DNA of 64,000 nucleotides from Prevotella sp. (GTDB taxonomy: Bacteria > Bacteroidota > Bacteroidia > Bacteroidales > Bacteroidaceae): assembly GCA_016291085.1 (NCBI GenBank), contig JAEEVW010000012.1, positions 1 to 64,000 on the forward strand, in the 5' to 3' direction. Made by a program: the position numbers and the translations under genes. Below the pieces are notes generated by a model. The model did not search any database, had not been told where the DNA came from, and saw nothing but the letters and a program-made list of their open reading frames with translations. The stretch's first letter is position 1; every line of letters begins with the position of its first letter. Below are positions 60,578 to 64,000 of this stretch, one piece after another.

Positions 60578-61537
60578 ATGAAAAATTTGAAGATGTATGA
60601 ACCCGACGATAAAATGATTACCCTTATCAAGGACAACTCCAGTGTGCTGCAGGCGCTGGGTTCATTCGGTATTAACCTTGGCTTTGGTGACAAGACCGTA
60701 CGCGAGACGTGCGACATGAACGATGTCGACACATACACGTTTCTGGCGGTGGTCAACTTCACCATCAACGACTTCACCAATTATGAGGATGACGAGCACA
60801 TCAGCGTACCCACGTTGTTGCACTATCTGAAGGCCAGCCATGCCTTTTATCTCGACTTCCAACTGCCCTTCATCCGTCGTGAGTTGCAGGAAAGCATCAG
60901 CGAGGGTGATCCTTTGGGAGGACTCATCATGAAGTTCTACGACGAGTATGCACAGGAGATTCGCCGCCACATGAAATACGAAGAGAAAACGCTGTTCCCC
61001 TATGTCGAGTCGCTCATCGACGGACGGCCTATGAACGATTACAACATCGAGACTTTCTCGAAGCATCACGAACAAACCGACAAGAAGTTGCGCGAGTTGA
61101 AACTGATGATTATCAAGTACTTGCCGTCCGATGCCCATCATAACAATCAGCTGACGGCTACCCTTTACGACATCTACAACAACGAGGAGTGGTTGCGTCA
61201 GCATGCCGAGGTCGAGGACCACATCTTCACCCCTGCTATCCGTCGCTTGGAACAGCGTACCCGCAAGGACGATGTGTCGAAAAACATCTCGTCGATGGTC
61301 TTTAAAGGCGGTCAGGACAATGCCGAAATGTTGTCTGACCGCGAGCGCGACGTTATTATCGGTGTTGTCCAGGGCTTGCAGAATAAGGAGATTGCTGACC
61401 GTTTGTACATCTCTGTCAACACCGTCATCACCCATCGTCGCAATATCGCCCGCAAGCTGCAAATCCATTCTCCAGCGGGCCTTACCATTTACGCCATCGT
61501 CAACGGCCTCGTCGACATCTCCAGCGTTAAACTCTAA
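60578..61537 (+). CDS. hemerythrin-like domain fused to a LuxR-type DNA-binding domain
   Basis: 319 residues in three parts. (1) Residues 1-75 resemble the ScdA/RIC N-terminal domain, but the usual Cys pair is replaced by LGFGD. (2) About 85-230 is a hemerythrin-like helical bundle with His and Glu ligands in HAFYLDFQLPFIRREL, HMKYEEKTLFPY, KHHEQTD and HAEVEDHIFTP. (3) About 250-315 is a LuxR HTH (LSDRERDVIIGVVQGLQNKEIADRLYISVNTV). It probably senses oxygen, NO or iron through a di-iron site and controls transcription. It is divergent from the porin-imelysin-oxidoreductase cluster, its likely target. Confidence 0.82.
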   Translation: MKNLKMYEPDDKMITLIKDNSSVLQALGSFGINLGFGDKTVRETCDMNDVDTYTFLAVVNFTINDFTNYEDDEHISVPTLLHYLKASHAFYLDFQLPFIRRELQESISEGDPLGGLIMKFYDEYAQEIRRHMKYEEKTLFPYVESLIDGRPMNDYNIETFSKHHEQTDKKLRELKLMIIKYLPSDAHHNNQLTATLYDIYNNEEWLRQHAEVEDHIFTPAIRRLEQRTRKDDVSKNISSMVFKGGQDNAEMLSDRERDVIIGVVQGLQNKEIADRLYISVNTVITHRRNIARKLQIHSPAGLTIYAIVNGLVDISSVKL

Positions 61538-61560
61538 TAGTCTTTAAACTATCAAACATT

Positions 61561-61701
61561 GACGCAGTTTTATCATCCATCGTCGCAGTTTTATCATCCA
61601 TCGACGCAGTTTTAACGTCCATCGTCGCAGTTTTAACTTTACACGGCACCTTAAAACCTTTTAGAACGTACCTTCCGACCCTTTAGAACGTACCGCACGA
61701 C
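61561..61701 (+). repeat. 21-bp tandem repeats (x4) followed by 22-bp repeats (x2)
   Basis: Four units of (GA or GT)CGCAGTTTTA(T or A)... start at 61561, 61582, 61603 and 61624, the first two bases alternating GA and GT. Then two copies around CTTTTAGAACGTACC / CCTTTAGAACGTACC (about 61657-61701). No gene lies here. Confidence 0.8.
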
Positions 61702-61730
61702 GTTTTCCCCTGCTTAAAGCGAAAGAGCAA

Positions 61731-61757
61731 ACACGAAGGGTCTGACACTTTGTGTTA
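61731..61757 (-). terminator. repeated terminator-like hairpin, copy 1
   Basis: ACACGAAGGG...CTTTGTGTTA: on the minus strand AACACAAAG pairs with CTTCGTGTT with one mismatch, just after the stop of the leftward gene. A 27-base copy with one difference is at 63760-63786. Confidence 0.6.
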
Positions 61758-62792
61758 TTATAAAACTTTTCCTTGCTCTGTTTCGTTACTGTCTGCAATT
61801 TGCCAACGACGGGAAAGCCATTCGATATGCTTAGTTGTGATGTACTCATACCCATTCATCTTAACAACGGTCTGCTTGCTCATATCGCAAGGCCAGCCGT
61901 TAAAAAAGAGAAAGTATGCTTCAAGAGTTGTCAATTGGGCATCTTCCACAATACTTGCTACGTTCGCTTCCTTCATCTTTTTCACAGCTTCGTCGCTGAG
62001 TAACCCGGATAGTTGACCAGTTACAAGGGTCGCCACATCTTCTGCAGGAATTGTCTGTGTCGTTTTTCCTGCGATGTAATAGTCTCCTTCTATTTCATCC
62101 TCTTCGTCATAAGAACCGTATGATACGACTGTATTGGTAACTGATGGATAACCACTGTCATCTTTTGTCTCATGGCGACCTATCGTAAAGGAATTGCCGT
62201 GAATAGCAAACAACAGTTGAAGCTCTTCATAGGCACTCCAAAGACTTTGTTCTGTGGAATACTGCATATTCAGCGACATCTCCAAACGATTGCGAGGCAT
62301 GACAGAATCCAACATAGGATTATTTGCATAGAGGCTGTCACAGAGAATCTTGATGCCTTCGTGCATCGTCTTCTTGATATCGCGCCAGTTTTCGATATGC
62401 TGAAGGTTGCCCAGTTCATCGATAGTGAATATGACGTGTTGTTTGTCGCTTAACTCTGCCACCTTTTCAAGTACCGTCTTGTTCAGGAAGTCAATTTCGT
62501 CTCCCTCCATCTCCCTGTTGCCAAGACTAGAATACTCCAGTTTATAACCATTGCTTGTAGAATCGCGTACGATGAGCCGGAAATCCTCTCTGATGTAACG
62601 GTTCAGGGTTGTATCATTGCCATGAATTTTTTGTTTCAGTTCTTCCACACGAAAGTCCATCGTGTCGTTCTTGCAGAAATAGGCGATAACGTTAATCAAC
62701 GAGTCGGCACTGCTGGCTTCTGCCGTCTGAACCTGTGCGCTGACATTCGCAGAAAATGCGATTAGTAATAATAAGGTATAAATATTCTTCAT
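61758..62792 (-). CDS. secreted protein of unknown function
   Basis: 344 residues from ATG 62792 (upstream frame has no signal and crosses the promoter). Signal peptide MKNIYTLLLLIAFSANVSAQ; the body is acidic and mixed alpha/beta with DFRVEELKQKIHGNDTTLNRYIRED and a later TQTIPAEDVATLVTGQLSGLL. I do not recognise the family. It is divergent from the small beta-barrel gene at 62980 and could work with it in the envelope. Confidence 0.7.
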   Translation of the reverse strand: MKNIYTLLLLIAFSANVSAQVQTAEASSADSLINVIAYFCKNDTMDFRVEELKQKIHGNDTTLNRYIREDFRLIVRDSTSNGYKLEYSSLGNREMEGDEIDFLNKTVLEKVAELSDKQHVIFTIDELGNLQHIENWRDIKKTMHEGIKILCDSLYANNPMLDSVMPRNRLEMSLNMQYSTEQSLWSAYEELQLLFAIHGNSFTIGRHETKDDSGYPSVTNTVVSYGSYDEEDEIEGDYYIAGKTTQTIPAEDVATLVTGQLSGLLSDEAVKKMKEANVASIVEDAQLTTLEAYFLFFNGWPCDMSKQTVVKMNGYEYITTKHIEWLSRRWQIADSNETEQGKVL

Positions 62793-62815
62793 TTTTGCTT
62801 TTTTTGAAAATGCCT

Positions 62816-62824
62816 GCAAAGGTA
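62816..62824 (-). promoter_or_regulatory. -7 promoter box of the unknown secreted protein gene
   Basis: TACCTTTGC on the minus strand, 23 bases before ATG 62792. Confidence 0.6.
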
Positions 62825-62938
62825 CCTGTTTTTTCTCAATTATCCAAATTAGTTGATGGATATTTCCGTCTCGCTTCAAATTATAAATCGTTTCATCACT
62901 TTTCTGCATCATTATTTGGTTGTTAGCGAATAAGTTTG

Positions 62939-62946
62939 TACTTTTG
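62939..62946 (+). promoter_or_regulatory. -7 promoter box of the beta-barrel gene at 62980
   Basis: TACTTTTG, 33 bases before the ATG. Confidence 0.6.
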
Positions 62947-62979
62947 TGCCATAAATAATAAGTATTAGAATCAAATAGA

Positions 62980-63699
62980 ATGAAAAAGACTATTTTAGTA
63001 GCAATAGCATTGTTGCTTAGTTTGAATATAGCTGCGCAGGCGGAAAAAGGACAATGGTCGCTGGTACCTATGGTGGGAACGAATGTAGTCGTTAGCAAAC
63101 CGCTAAATGCCCTTTGTGGAATAACGGCCGGTGCAGCCATCGACTGGCAAGCCAGCAATAGAATAGCTCTTTCGTCTGGGCTAATCTACTCCTATCAGCG
63201 CTACGGATTCAAGGATTTTATCGGGATGGGTATTTCCCAGACCAACGGTGCATATGGTCAACTATTGGGTCAAGAGACGGCTTATAATCCTCCCATCCGT
63301 GACGGGCGGTTGATCATTCCTTTAACTGTTAGTGCATACGTTTGGAAAGGTTTGGCCTTGAAGGCTGGCATTCAGGCAAATGTCCGCCTGCATTCCGGGA
63401 TAGCTGACTACCATGAAGAGACATCGACCTATGGGATGACAATTGAAAATGATATTAGTGGCACGGCCAATGCGATGCACGGGTTTTTCTTCTCGCTGCC
63501 AGTAGGCATATCTTATGAGTATCATAAGTTTGTGCTCGATGTTCGATACATTTTCGGTCTGCAAAATCTTAGCGCCTCTTGGGACGTCATCTCAGGGACA
63601 ACTTATGGCACGACAATAAGGTCTTACGGTGGAATATACTATGACGATCAAAAAGTAAACCAGTTACAACTAACACTCGGCTATCGGCTTGGGCTGTAA
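62980..63699 (+). CDS. outer membrane beta-barrel protein (PorT-like family)
   Basis: 239 residues. Signal peptide MKKTILVAIALLLSLNIAAQ, then barrel strands (WSLVPMVGTNVVV, GITAGAAIDWQASNRIALSSGLIYSYQRYG, LIIPLTVSAYVWKGLALKAGIQANVRL, QLQLTLGYRLGL). This fits the OMP_b-brl_2 / PorT-like group of 8-10-strand barrels. No specific role can be given. Confidence 0.78.
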   Translation: MKKTILVAIALLLSLNIAAQAEKGQWSLVPMVGTNVVVSKPLNALCGITAGAAIDWQASNRIALSSGLIYSYQRYGFKDFIGMGISQTNGAYGQLLGQETAYNPPIRDGRLIIPLTVSAYVWKGLALKAGIQANVRLHSGIADYHEETSTYGMTIENDISGTANAMHGFFFSLPVGISYEYHKFVLDVRYIFGLQNLSASWDVISGTTYGTTIRSYGGIYYDDQKVNQLQLTLGYRLGL

Positions 63700-63759
63700 G
63701 ACCCCTCCGAGAAATGCGACCTTCTATATCATGGTGAAGCACCCTTGATACACGAATTC

Positions 63760-63786
63760 ACACGAAGGGTCTGATACTTTGTGTTA
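63760..63786 (-). terminator. repeated terminator-like hairpin, copy 2
   Basis: Same 27 bases as at 61731-61757 with one change, 17 bases after the stop of the leftward membrane gene. Confidence 0.55.
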
Positions 63787-63803
63787 CTCTTTCTATGTTG
63801 GAG

Positions 63804-64000
63804 TCAACTATATACTGGGAATACTATTATACCTAATACAAAAAATAAAATTCCAATAATAAATACAAATGCACTAATTATCATCCACTTAATCTTTTTA
63901 GAACGAGGTTCTTGATCAAACTGCTCAAAGTATGACAGACCTTTTTCTCCTTCAAATGATGAAAGCTGTGAAATAAGGACACTGATACCAATCAATAGAA
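63804..64000 (-). CDS. small membrane protein, 5' end beyond the window
   Basis: The frame is open to the window edge (no ATG within it), ending at TGA 63804-63806. Visible: a hydrophobic start (LLIGISVLISQLSSFEGE), a polar stretch FEQFDQEPRSKKIKW, and a strong membrane helix (MIISAFVFIIGILFFVLGIIVF) near the C-terminus. No family recognised. Confidence 0.55.
   Translation of the reverse strand, partial: LLIGISVLISQLSSFEGEKGLSYFEQFDQEPRSKKIKWMIISAFVFIIGILFFVLGIIVFPVYS

Noticed and set aside
63804..63995. Complete 63-residue gene starting at a TTG
   Set aside because: The frame is open to the window edge with no start signal, so it is more likely the end of a longer gene.

Overview
This window reads as chromosomal DNA of a Bacteroidota member, most likely Prevotella or a close relative. 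The evidence is: many -7 boxes of the TAnnTTTG type with very short leaders and few Shine-Dalgarno sites; a SusC/SusD pair; PorX and PorW of the type IX secretion system (T9SS); and Bacteroidota-only families (DUF3098, DUF4834, DUF5606, DUF4491). Both ends cut genes: an acyl-CoA dehydrogenase at the left and a small membrane protein at the right.

Layout. 1-2.3 kb: etfB-etfA-acyl-CoA dehydrogenase, leftward. 2.4-6 kb: dnaG and cardiolipin synthase, rightward. 6-12 kb: leftward ftsX-DUF3098-uppP-truB-queA-folK, then a GH28 pectinase. 12-21 kb: a radical SAM enzyme and a plant-glycan block (GH5 endoglucanase, cellobiose phosphorylase and GPH symporter in one operon, a divergent CE7-type esterase, a CE12 esterase). 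21-25 kb: GNAT acetyltransferase, two tandem DUF6273-like lipoproteins, glycerate kinase, tRNA-Pro. 25-32 kb: aroA, PorW, PorX, tsaE. 32-40 kb: trxA, dnaE, psd-pssA-DUF4834, pyrH, birA, tadA. 40-46 kb: SusC, SusD and a surface lipoprotein. 46-46.8 kb: a gene-free repeat island. 46.8-54 kb: a beta-barrel protein with an RGG tail, a Fur-family regulator, then leftward nusB-yajC-ybbR-coaE-DUF5606. 54-62 kb: two secreted proteins (one with a T9SS-like tail), then a porin/imelysin/di-heme oxidoreductase cluster with a divergent hemerythrin-LuxR regulator. 62-64 kb: an unknown secreted protein, a small beta-barrel protein and the cut membrane gene.

How they fit. GH28, CE12, CE7, GH5 and GH94 with a symporter describe a plant cell-wall degrader that takes up cello-oligosaccharides and cleaves them by phosphorolysis. 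PorW/PorX plus a cargo-like tail point to a working T9SS. The 56-61.5 kb cluster looks like metal or redox handling under an oxygen-, NO- or iron-sensing regulator.

The most unusual content is repetitive. (1) Many stop-to-start spacers are filled by tandem 7- or 8-bp units, and in the clearest cases the stop codon of the upstream gene lies inside the first unit. (2) Arrays of the same families also lie in frame inside genes; in reverse orientation they form the hydrophobic core of at least two, probably three, export signals. (3) Palindromic elements sit in frame in conserved housekeeping genes (dnaG, birA, folK, perhaps aroA), much as Rickettsia palindromic elements do. (4) Two intergenic islands hold 21-22-bp tandem repeats. 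I did not recognise this 7/8-bp system as a named family.
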